Shown here: positions 44,372 through 52,506 of the stretch, one piece after another
How the letters are laid out: each line of letters opens with the position of its first letter
Numbering within the stretch: the stretch's first letter is position 1
Assembly (NCBI GenBank): GCA_036261625.1
Contig: DATAKL010000057.1
Span: forward strand, 256,482-320,481
DNA: 64,000 nucleotides
Source of the DNA: JAAXKN01 sp036261625
Lineage (GTDB): Bacteria > Bacteroidota > Ignavibacteria > Ignavibacteriales > SURF-24
Direction of reading: 5' to 3'
The notes under the pieces: model-generated
What the model was told of the DNA's origin: nothing
Database searches by the model: none
What the model saw: the letters and a program-made list of their open reading frames with translations, nothing else
Program-made: the position numbers and the translations under genes

Positions 44372-47101
44372 TCAGGAAAGGGGGAGTGTAAAGGAAAAAG
44401 TGCTCCCTTTGCCAGGAGTGCTTTCAACCCGGAGTTCACCGTTGTTCTTATCAATAAATTCTTTCGTAAGTATAAGACCCAGGCCTGTGCCGGGCTCTTT
44501 TTCTGTTCCGCTGGTCGAGTGTATTACTTCAATGCGGAAGAGTTTACTTAAAGTCTCCTTGTCCATACCCAGGCCGGTATCGCTTACAGAGATGACAGCT
44601 TCCTTATCCTTTTTTATGCATTTTACACATATGCTGCCGCCTCTGGGGGTAAACTTAACCGCATTTGTTATCAGGTTCTGTATGGCCGAACTTATCATTT
44701 CCTCATCTACAAAAACTGTTTCATCGAGTAATGCGTCTTTTATGAGGCTGATCCCCTTCTTAAGGGCATTGCCGCTAAGAAGGTCTGTATTTTTATGGAC
44801 TAGTTCGCCTATATTGCAGCTGACAGGACTAAAACTGATGCGGCCGGTCTGGAACCTGGAGAACTGGAGCAGGTTGCTCAAGAGATTGTAAAGATTTTTG
44901 GAAGTTGCATTTATAATTTCGAGATATTTCCTGAGTTCCTCACGCGGGAGACTTTCAAAATCCTCAAGCATCATTTCCGAGAATCCGAGCAGTGAGGAGA
45001 AAGGACCCCTCAGGTCGTGGGAAATGAAAGAGAAAAATCTGTCCTTAGTGGCATTTAATTCCTTGAGCTGCTGGACATAGTTCAGTATCTCTTCTTCAGA
45101 TTTCTTTCTTTCGATTGCGCGTGAAACCGAGAAAGACACCAGTTCAAGGGTTTCCTTATCGGCCTGCGTGTATGCTTCCTCACGGTTATAGTCCTGCACA
45201 ACCATAGCCCCGATTGTTTTCTCCTTTATCTGAAGGGGAACACCGAGCCAGATTTTGGCAGGAGAGCCGATAAGGTCCACCTCGCCTTCAGCCTGCAGCT
45301 CCAGGTCGTCATTTTCTGTTAAAAGCAGCGCCTTGCCGTTTCGGAGTAAATATTCTGTAAGACCCCGTCCGGGCTTCTTGGGAAGCATCTGCTCATCTTC
45401 CTCGTCCACCCAGTAGGGGAACGAGAGCATCTGGTTTTCTTCGTCTAAAAGAGCTATATAAAAATTGTCGACAGGCATGAGGCTTCCGATTGCCTGGTGA
45501 ATGTAGCGGAAAAGTTCTTCTGTTGTCCTGGAATAGTTCGAAGCCTGCAGGATTTTAAGCGTAGTCTGCTTGATCTTTTCCTGTCTTTTAAGATCCGTAA
45601 TATCCCGTATGATGAGCTGTATGGCTGGCTTTTCATTATATGTTGTCGGAATTACTGCCGCTTCGGCGTCAATGGTTTCCCCCGCAAGAGTCGTCAGTTT
45701 GACCTTTTTTGCTCTTGATGGTTTTTTATTCTTTAATACCTCATTAAAGAATTTCTCTGCAACCAGGCGGTAGTGGGGATGAATGCAGCTGAAAATGTCA
45801 CGGTCTATCAGGTCAGATTTTTCAGAAGCCTTCATCAGGCTTAGTCCTGCAGAATTAGTGAATACGATCCTGTTTTCACAGACGACCGTAATGGTGTCTG
45901 GCGTGTACTCGATCAGGCTGCGGTAGCGTTCTTCCGACTTTAAGAGCGCTTCCTCTGAAAGCTTCATTTCGGTAACATCCCTGGATATTCCGACAATTCC
46001 GTTTACGAGACCTTCGGCGTCAAAGAGCGGGGCCTTTGTAGTTGATACCCAGGCAATCTCCCCGTTAGTGAAGGTTTCCTTTTCAACCTTGTTAATTATC
46101 GGTTTACCGGTTCTAAGAATCTTCTCTTCATCATCAAAGGCATCCTGGGCATGTTCTTTTGTAAAGAAATCAAAATCTGTTTTGCCGATAGCCTTCTCGG
46201 GGTCGGCTGCTCCTTTTAAGTGAACATACCTGCTTACTTTTGTAAAGCGGTGTTCGGCATCCTTGAAATATATTGCGTCGGGAATGTTGTCCATCAGTCT
46301 TTGAAGGTAATATCTTTCCTTTTCAAGCTGAAGAAAGTGCTGCTTTTTCTCTGTGATATCGTTTATGGTCATGACCATAAACTCAGGCCTGCCGCTGCTG
46401 CCATTGACGAGGTTTACAAAGATCCTGCACCAGATTAAATTCCCTTCCTTGTTGTAAAGCGGCCTTTCCAGCTCGAAATGATTAATCTTCCCATGTGTGA
46501 GGTCGTCATAATAATAGTCATCTTCAACATAATCCGAATAGCAGATCTCCTTAAGCCTCATTGATAGGAGCTTCGTTTTACCGAATCCAAGCACGTGCTG
46601 AAAGGAATCGTTAAAATGAAGCATAAGGCCCGACATGTCAAAAACCGCAAAGCCCAGACGCGTCGATTCAAAGAGTGAATTAAGAACGTCCATTAAAGGC
46701 TTCGGGCTCTTGGGAGAAACTGAGCGGGTCTTAATACCAGGAAGTCTTTTAACAGAAGCTGAAATTGCTTCGTCTGCCGCATCCTCAAGAAAAATAGCAT
46801 CCAGTGCGCCGGCTTTCAAAAGCCTGTAGGCCAGCTCATAATCTTTGTTTTCAATTATAAATACTGCCGGGGGATAGGGAGGAGTCAGGAAATCCAGAAA
46901 CTTATTTATATCAGTTTCATCCTTGGCGATAAAAAAAATGCAGGCATCATAATCCGGCTCGGAAAGATATTTCTCTGCCTCCGAACAATCAGGCATACGG
47001 ACAATGCTGATGCATGTTCCGTTACTTCTGATCTCATCGCTGAGCAGAGTTCTATTGACGTCGGGATTTATTAGCAGGCACTTAATATCTTTGTTCGTCA
47101 T
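44372..47101 (-). CDS. PAS/GAF sensor histidine kinase with degenerate N-terminal receiver
   Basis: A 909-residue signal kinase with no membrane segment. Order: a receiver-like domain (about 5-120) in which the usual phosphoacceptor position reads ACIFFI without an Asp, so it is probably a pseudo-receiver; three PAS domains (about 138-250, 262-378, 390-505); a GAF domain (about 512-665); HisKA with FISHDLRGP (H695); and an HATPase with N-box QNLITNAVKF, DTGLGMD and GTGLGL. It senses an unknown cytoplasmic signal and would phosphorylate an unlinked response regulator, since none is adjacent. The 299-bp gap upstream is A/T-rich and shared with a divergent peptidase gene. Confidence 0.92.
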   Translation of the reverse strand: MTNKDIKCLLINPDVNRTLLSDEIRSNGTCISIVRMPDCSEAEKYLSEPDYDACIFFIAKDETDINKFLDFLTPPYPPAVFIIENKDYELAYRLLKAGALDAIFLEDAADEAISASVKRLPGIKTRSVSPKSPKPLMDVLNSLFESTRLGFAVFDMSGLMLHFNDSFQHVLGFGKTKLLSMRLKEICYSDYVEDDYYYDDLTHGKINHFELERPLYNKEGNLIWCRIFVNLVNGSSGRPEFMVMTINDITEKKQHFLQLEKERYYLQRLMDNIPDAIYFKDAEHRFTKVSRYVHLKGAADPEKAIGKTDFDFFTKEHAQDAFDDEEKILRTGKPIINKVEKETFTNGEIAWVSTTKAPLFDAEGLVNGIVGISRDVTEMKLSEEALLKSEERYRSLIEYTPDTITVVCENRIVFTNSAGLSLMKASEKSDLIDRDIFSCIHPHYRLVAEKFFNEVLKNKKPSRAKKVKLTTLAGETIDAEAAVIPTTYNEKPAIQLIIRDITDLKRQEKIKQTTLKILQASNYSRTTEELFRYIHQAIGSLMPVDNFYIALLDEENQMLSFPYWVDEEDEQMLPKKPGRGLTEYLLRNGKALLLTENDDLELQAEGEVDLIGSPAKIWLGVPLQIKEKTIGAMVVQDYNREEAYTQADKETLELVSFSVSRAIERKKSEEEILNYVQQLKELNATKDRFFSFISHDLRGPFSSLLGFSEMMLEDFESLPREELRKYLEIINATSKNLYNLLSNLLQFSRFQTGRISFSPVSCNIGELVHKNTDLLSGNALKKGISLIKDALLDETVFVDEEMISSAIQNLITNAVKFTPRGGSICVKCIKKDKEAVISVSDTGLGMDKETLSKLFRIEVIHSTSGTEKEPGTGLGLILTKEFIDKNNGELRVESTPGKGSTFSFTLPLS

Positions 47102-47400
47102 AGTTGAAAATTTATGCCGGAAAATGATTTAAATTTCATAAAGGATAAATAAACTGTTCTTAAATTACAATAGCCGTATAAAAAAATATTTTTCCCCTGT
47201 TTTTTATCAGGGTAAATTTAAGCAAATATTTTAAAAATAATATTATAATTCTGAATCTTTCTGCTTTTTAAATCCTCTGATCTTCAAGGGTACTTGCAGA
47301 AGAAACTTTTGATTGCTTAATTTAGTGAATACGCTCGATTTTAATGATAACATGAGCTGATTTCCTTACTTCCAATTATCATTAAAATGGACTGAGGCTT
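47102..47400. other. A/T-rich divergent promoter region
   Basis: About 300 bp between the kinase and peptidase genes, very A/T-rich with no open frame of note. It must contain both promoters, but I could not pick out convincing boxes. Confidence 0.4.
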
Positions 47401-49311
47401 ATGAATACAAAATTATTTTTTCTTTTAACAACAGGATTGTTTATGACATTACTTATTCCAGGCCTTTCCATCCGGGATATTATGGCTCAGGCTCAGGATG
47501 GCACAACAGGCAGCCTCCCCTTAAGGGGCGAGATTGAGGCAAAATATACCTGGAATCTTTCAGACATCTATAAGACAGATGAAGCCTGGGAAGAGGACTT
47601 CAGGTGGGTGGAAGAAAATGCCCCGAATTATAAGAATTTCCAGGGAAAACTCGGGCTTTCTTCAGAAGAACTCCTTAGGGCCATGAAATTTGACGATGAA
47701 GTCGGAATAAAGCTTTCCAGACTCTACCTGTATTCCTCGCTGGCAAAGGATCTGGATCTTTCAGACAGCAGGGCCCGCGAAAGATATGACAGGATAAGTG
47801 CTCTTTCTACAAATGTTGCCGCCCTGAGCTCCTACATGCGCCCTGAAGTCTTAAGCATACCAGAGGAAAAGATTCAGGGCTTTATGAAGACTTCAGAAGC
47901 CTTAAGGCTCTATAAGCAGCAGTTAGATAACCTTTTCAGGACCAAGGAGCATACGCTTTCGCCAAAGGAGGAGGAACTCCTAGCCATGGGAAGCGAAGTA
48001 AGCCGCGTCCCATACAGTGCTTTTAACGTGTTTACAGATGCAGAGATGCAGTTTCCGGTTGTAAAGGATTCTGAGGGAAAAAACGTTCAGATCTCGCACG
48101 GCAGGTTTTCGGCTGCGCTTTACTCAACCGACCGCGAATACAGAAAAAGGATTTACCTGGGTTTCTATAAGCCTTTTAAGGAATACAAAAATACTCTTTC
48201 TGCGCTCTTTAACGGCAATGTTAAGACTCATGTTTTTTATTCAAAAGCACGCCGCTATAATTCATCCAAAGAAGCTGCCCTCGACGTGAACAATATTCCG
48301 GTTCAGGTCTACGATAACCTGATTAAAAGCATAAATGAAAACCTGGAGCCCCTGCACCGCTGGGCCCGCATAAAGAAAAGAGTGCTCGGCTTAAATGATC
48401 TGCATATATACGACAGCTACGTTACACTATTCCCCGGCGTTAAAAAGGAATATAGTTACGAGAATGCCAAGGCAATTGTTCTTGAAGCCTTAAAGCCTAT
48501 GGGAAAGGATTACATTAAAAATCTTAAGAATGCATTCGATAACCGCTGGATAGATGTCTATGAAACAAAGGGTAAGCGAAGCGGGGCATACTCCTCCGGC
48601 ACAACCTACGGCGTTCATCCCTATGTGCTCCTTAACTGGAACAATCAGCTGAACGATGTCTTCACACTTGCCCATGAAATGGGGCATAATATGCATTCAT
48701 TCTATACGGGAGAGACACAGCCATACCCTTATGCCGATTATTCCATTTTTGTTGCAGAAGTGGCTTCAACTGCCAATGAGGCGCTTTTACTGGATTATCT
48801 CATTGAGCACGCACAGTCAAAAGAGGAAAAGCTTGCGCTCATTGAAAAGTACCTGACAAATATTACTGCCACTTTCTACCGCCAGGCCGGATTTGCTGAG
48901 TATGAACAGATGGTTCACGAAAAGATTGAAAAAGGGGAGCCCCTTACCTCAGATAAACTGAGCTCGATGTATCACGAGCTTACACAGCACTACTGGGGCC
49001 CTGATATGACAGTTGACGAGGAGGAGGATTACACGTGGGCCAGAGTTCCTCACTTCTACTATAACTTCTATGTTTACCAGTATGCAACGGGACTTGCGGC
49101 CTCACAGGCGCTTGTTGCAAACATAAAGAAAGAAGGGCAGAAGGCAATCGACCGCTACATGGATTTCCTAAAGGCCGGAAGCAGCGATTACCCGATTAAT
49201 GTTCTTAAGAAAGCAGGCGTGGATATGACATCCCCTGAGCCTGTCCTTCAGACCATCAGGAAGATGAATGAACTCCTCGATGAAATGGAAAAGCTCCTTG
49301 ACCAGAAATAA
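47401..49311 (+). CDS. pepF: Exported oligoendopeptidase F (M3 metallopeptidase)
   Basis: A 636-residue M3-family zinc peptidase that would cut oligopeptides. The catalytic motif HEMGH starts at H425 within TLAHEMGHNMHS, and the rest matches PepF/M3B length and layout. Unlike the usual cytosolic enzyme it begins with a signal peptide (about 1-30, ending MAQA), so it should act in the periplasm. The ATG follows TGAGG. It is divergent from the kinase gene. A hairpin at 49343 follows. Confidence 0.93.
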   Translation: MNTKLFFLLTTGLFMTLLIPGLSIRDIMAQAQDGTTGSLPLRGEIEAKYTWNLSDIYKTDEAWEEDFRWVEENAPNYKNFQGKLGLSSEELLRAMKFDDEVGIKLSRLYLYSSLAKDLDLSDSRARERYDRISALSTNVAALSSYMRPEVLSIPEEKIQGFMKTSEALRLYKQQLDNLFRTKEHTLSPKEEELLAMGSEVSRVPYSAFNVFTDAEMQFPVVKDSEGKNVQISHGRFSAALYSTDREYRKRIYLGFYKPFKEYKNTLSALFNGNVKTHVFYSKARRYNSSKEAALDVNNIPVQVYDNLIKSINENLEPLHRWARIKKRVLGLNDLHIYDSYVTLFPGVKKEYSYENAKAIVLEALKPMGKDYIKNLKNAFDNRWIDVYETKGKRSGAYSSGTTYGVHPYVLLNWNNQLNDVFTLAHEMGHNMHSFYTGETQPYPYADYSIFVAEVASTANEALLLDYLIEHAQSKEEKLALIEKYLTNITATFYRQAGFAEYEQMVHEKIEKGEPLTSDKLSSMYHELTQHYWGPDMTVDEEEDYTWARVPHFYYNFYVYQYATGLAASQALVANIKKEGQKAIDRYMDFLKAGSSDYPINVLKKAGVDMTSPEPVLQTIRKMNELLDEMEKLLDQK

Positions 49312-49342
49312 TTAAACTCATATATTGGGTGGTAATAAATAA

Positions 49343-49366
49343 AAGGCGAGGTAAAGACTCGCCTTC
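49343..49366 (+). terminator. Probable terminator after pepF
   Basis: 8-bp stem AAGGCGAG/CTCGCCTT with a 7-nt loop, followed only by a mixed TCTTTATGTTT. Strength is doubtful. Confidence 0.5.
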
Positions 49367-49404
49367 TTTATGTTTGATAATTAAATATTGAAAAGAGAGA
49401 TAAG

Positions 49405-50421
49405 ATGAAGACTTACTCAAAAAAAGACCTGAACGAATATCATTTTTCTTTAACTTATGATGATATAAGCCTTATACCTACCGAGGTTTCCAGGATCAAA
49501 AGCCGTACGGAAGCCTCAACCAAATGTAATTTTCTGGGACATGATTTGGCTGTGCCTGTTGTTTCGAGCCCGATGGATACTGTTACAGGAATTGCCATGG
49601 CCGAGGAACTGACAGACTTAGGATGCCTGGGCATTCTGAACAGATTTGATTCTTCGCTTGAACAGATACTTAACGGCAGCGGCGGGGCTAACCTGCGCGG
49701 CGTTTCAATTGCCCTTAATACAGAAATGGATGTTGTGGAAAGGCTTGCCGAAAAGAACTATGTTATCTGTATAGACACGGCAAACGCCAACAACCGCTCC
49801 GTACTGAATAAAACTGAAGAAATTAAGAAAAGATTCAGCAGCGTGAAGCTCATGGTAGGTAATATTGCCCACGGAGCTACACTAAAACAGCTCGAGGAAT
49901 CAGGAGCTGATGCCGTAAGAGTGGGTATTGGAAGCGGAAGCGTATGCACTACTTCGATTCAGACAGGCATAGGAATAGGGCAGGTTTCCTCCTTGCTGAA
50001 CGTAATATTCTCAAAAGAGAAAAGTAAGCTGAATATAAAGATTATTGCCGACGGCGGCATCAAGTCCCCGGGTGACGTGGCCAAGGCTATGGCTTTAGGG
50101 GCAGATGCCGTAATGCTGGGAAGAATGCTTGCAGGCACTAAGGAGACTCCAAGCGAAGTAATTAAATATAACGGACAACTGTGGAAAAAGTACCGCGGTT
50201 CGGCTTCATTCGGCGTTAAGATGAGAAATGAATTCATTGAAGGCGAAGAGACCATGGTGCCGTATAAAGGACAGGTAAAGAGTGTCATTGACTCAATTTC
50301 AGACGGCCTGAAAAGCGCAATGAGCTATATGAACTGCTTCAGCCTGGAAGAGCTTAGAAAAACTGAAACCTTCGCCGTCTTAAGCAACAGCTCATTTTTA
50401 GAAAGACTGCCCAAGATGTAG
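49405..50421 (+). CDS. IMP dehydrogenase / GMP reductase family protein without CBS domains
   Basis: A 338-residue TIM-barrel enzyme of the IMPDH/GMPR family. The active-site loop is GIGSGSVCTTS with the catalytic Cys at 181, and a phosphate-binding ADGGIKSPGD segment follows (about 217). The catalytic-flap region reads KKYRGSASFG. It has no CBS insert, which bacterial IMP dehydrogenases (about 490 residues) usually contain, and its length fits GMP reductase. The Arg after CTT in most family members is Ser here. Assignment to guanine salvage (GMP to IMP) or IMP oxidation cannot be settled from sequence. Confidence 0.85.
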   Translation: MKTYSKKDLNEYHFSLTYDDISLIPTEVSRIKSRTEASTKCNFLGHDLAVPVVSSPMDTVTGIAMAEELTDLGCLGILNRFDSSLEQILNGSGGANLRGVSIALNTEMDVVERLAEKNYVICIDTANANNRSVLNKTEEIKKRFSSVKLMVGNIAHGATLKQLEESGADAVRVGIGSGSVCTTSIQTGIGIGQVSSLLNVIFSKEKSKLNIKIIADGGIKSPGDVAKAMALGADAVMLGRMLAGTKETPSEVIKYNGQLWKKYRGSASFGVKMRNEFIEGEETMVPYKGQVKSVIDSISDGLKSAMSYMNCFSLEELRKTETFAVLSNSSFLERLPKM

Positions 50422-50447
50422 TTAAGTTGCCGTAACATTCAAGATCC

Positions 50448-50490
50448 AAGATGCCCTTATAGTCAGGTACTTTAAGGGCATCTTATTTTT
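50448..50490 (+). terminator. Intrinsic terminator after the IMPDH/GMPR gene
   Basis: Perfect 12-bp stem AAGATGCCCTTA/TAAGGGCATCTT with a 13-nt loop, followed by ATTTTT. It may also serve the convergent cupin gene from the other side. Confidence 0.85.
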
Positions 50491-50501
50491 ATGCCTTCTT
50501 T

Positions 50502-50864
50502 TTATTCTTCTCTTTTTACTCTCTGCATTGTAAATGCGGGTACGCATACAGAGACGTATTCCACCGGCTCCTCGAAGGGATTTGAATATCTGACCTTTGT
50601 GCCTTTTTTTATGCAGATTGATTCATTCCTTGAAAGCTGAATCTTTTTGCCGTCTACTTCAACAATTTTTCTGCCTGAGATTATGTATGTGATTTCATCG
50701 AATTCGGGCGTCTGGTATGGCTCGCTCCAGCCGGCAGGGGCAATCATATGGGCAAAGCTGTAGTCTCCCGTATCGATGCTTGCTTTTCCGAAATGCTCCT
50801 CAATAAGTTTTCCGTCGTTAGTTGGAACAATAAATGGCGTGGTCTGAAGTTCATATTTATTCAT
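50502..50864 (-). CDS. Small cupin-domain protein
   Basis: A 120-residue single-domain cupin with beta-strand segments such as EITYIISGRKIVEVDGKKIQL and the metal-binding-type sequence EFDEITY. No specific enzymatic role can be assigned; EutQ-like or sensor-type cupins of this length bind small molecules or metals. It is transcribed toward the IMPDH/GMPR gene and lies 39 bp from the secreted peptidase-like gene upstream on the same strand, so the two may be cotranscribed. Confidence 0.75.
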   Translation of the reverse strand: MNKYELQTTPFIVPTNDGKLIEEHFGKASIDTGDYSFAHMIAPAGWSEPYQTPEFDEITYIISGRKIVEVDGKKIQLSRNESICIKKGTKVRYSNPFEEPVEYVSVCVPAFTMQRVKREE

Positions 50865-50903
50865 ATGGTTTCCTGAAAGTTAGGTTAAATAAATTGTTAA
50901 TAA

Positions 50904-52376
50904 TTAAATTCCCGAGATCTGAAGGAACTCCAGATCTTCGTCAAAAATGTCTTTACTTATGTAAAACTGATACATGCCGCCCTGAACACGTGGTACGTTC
51001 CTCTGGCTGAAGGAAAATCCCTGGCTGTAGGAGGCAATTAAATTATTTGTGTAGAGATTATAAACGCTTACTTCTCTTTCACTTGAAGTAACCAGATATT
51101 TTGCTCCAGTGTAGGCAGTCTTAGGAAATATCTCCTCAAATTTCTTACTCTTGTAGCTGCCTGACTTTTCAGGATCGGATAAGATCATATTGCTCCTGAG
51201 GCGAATGAGGTAGAATTTCCCGCTGTCGTAGATCTTCCCTGCGGAGCCTTCATAGATAAGCCTTCCCGGTGTTCCTTTTTCTTCAAAGCTTATTCCGGAA
51301 AGGGAATTATAAGAGTTCAAAAACTCCCGGAAGCGTGTCTGAGGGGGAAGTTTTATGGAATCGGTCTGAAGGCTCTTAACGTACTCATCACTTCCGCTGT
51401 AGCCGCGGTAAAGTTTAAGATAAGCCTCAATACCCATCGCATTCATTAAGAAAAGGTTATACAAGCCTGAGACCGGGTAGGTCATTGAGGCATCCTCGGA
51501 TGCAAATTCTTTTTTTGTAAGTATTGAGTTATAAGGAATGTAGCCCGCTTTCTGGAGGTAGTATCCGGCATCCAGAATTATGTTTCTCATCAGGCCTCCC
51601 CTTCCTCCGGTAGCTGAGGCAAACCCTTCCTGGAAGAAGGGAAGCGTAAAGAGGGGGAGTGTTCTAAGCCTGAAATTCATGAGAAGATGTGAAATCTCAT
51701 GAAAGTGGCAGTTAAATGTGGTGATTACTTCATCGAAGGCCAGCGTGTACATGCCGCGCGTGTTGAAGCCTGTAAGCTTCTCAATCTCCTTCTCATCCCT
51801 GCAGAGAATATAAATGATTTTATTTTTCTCAAGTAACTCCTTGTCGTCCTTATTAAGATTTAAGAGGCTGCCAAGTGCATCAACAAATTGATCGAGCTTT
51901 TGAGCCGAATAGTTATTGAATAGGGAAGTATCGCTTAAATATAAATTAAAATATTTGGTTTTGAAATTCTTCCAGCTCTGAGTGTAATATAAAGAAGGGG
52001 AAATGAACCTGTTATTCAAAAAGAAGAATTCTCTTTTATAACTCATACCTTTCAAAGAGAACGTAGCTTTTGTAAAGCCCTTTCCCAGGCTTTCTTTTTT
52101 GACGTCGTATTTAAGGTCTCCGCTATTGATTTTATCCTTAACGTCCTTATCTATGTCGTAGGAGATAAGAAACTTATCGGGCACTCCGGCGTACGAAATT
52201 CCAAGCCGTTGTGATTTCTCCAGTTCACTGCCCAGCACAAAGTCTGCCATATTATTCTTGCCTGAAATGAGGGCTTTGAAGAAGTTGTCAATCTGATCAG
52301 GAGCGCCTTTTTGCCCGGCTAAAGAGAGAGTGGAAAATGCAAACAGGAGTAAAAAAACGTCATATATTCTGCGCAT
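50904..52376 (-). CDS. Secreted HExxH (gluzincin-like) metallopeptidase-like protein
   Basis: A 490-residue protein of unknown role with a signal peptide (about 1-20). A zinc-peptidase motif HEISH at 226-230 is followed 20 residues later by E250 in FQEGFAS, the spacing of gluzincin peptidases (MA clan). The upstream part (about 25-200) is a mixed beta domain, and the C-terminal third (about 370-490) is beta-rich. No T9SS tail is present. It could be an active peptidase or a degenerate relative; I know of no characterised homolog. It shares the strand with the cupin gene downstream. Confidence 0.6.
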   Translation of the reverse strand: MRRIYDVFLLLFAFSTLSLAGQKGAPDQIDNFFKALISGKNNMADFVLGSELEKSQRLGISYAGVPDKFLISYDIDKDVKDKINSGDLKYDVKKESLGKGFTKATFSLKGMSYKREFFFLNNRFISPSLYYTQSWKNFKTKYFNLYLSDTSLFNNYSAQKLDQFVDALGSLLNLNKDDKELLEKNKIIYILCRDEKEIEKLTGFNTRGMYTLAFDEVITTFNCHFHEISHLLMNFRLRTLPLFTLPFFQEGFASATGGRGGLMRNIILDAGYYLQKAGYIPYNSILTKKEFASEDASMTYPVSGLYNLFLMNAMGIEAYLKLYRGYSGSDEYVKSLQTDSIKLPPQTRFREFLNSYNSLSGISFEEKGTPGRLIYEGSAGKIYDSGKFYLIRLRSNMILSDPEKSGSYKSKKFEEIFPKTAYTGAKYLVTSSEREVSVYNLYTNNLIASYSQGFSFSQRNVPRVQGGMYQFYISKDIFDEDLEFLQISGI

Positions 52377-52468
52377 ATTTAGAAAGTCCCGAAGTTTATG
52401 TTTTCAATGTAAAAGATAAACAGAATGGAAAGGAAAGGCAAAGGGGAAAAAGAAAATCGGATTTTGAC

Positions 52469-52495
52469 GTAGGGGCGAGCGGCGCTCGCCCTTAC
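52469..52495. repeat. REP-like palindrome downstream of copA
   Basis: GTAGGGGCGAGC and GCTCGCCCTTAC arms, 12 bp with one G-T pair, around a GGC loop. It is much more G/C-rich than its surroundings and has no T-run, so a repetitive extragenic palindrome is more likely than a terminator. Confidence 0.5.
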
Positions 52496-52506
52496 GATCA
52501 TGAATA

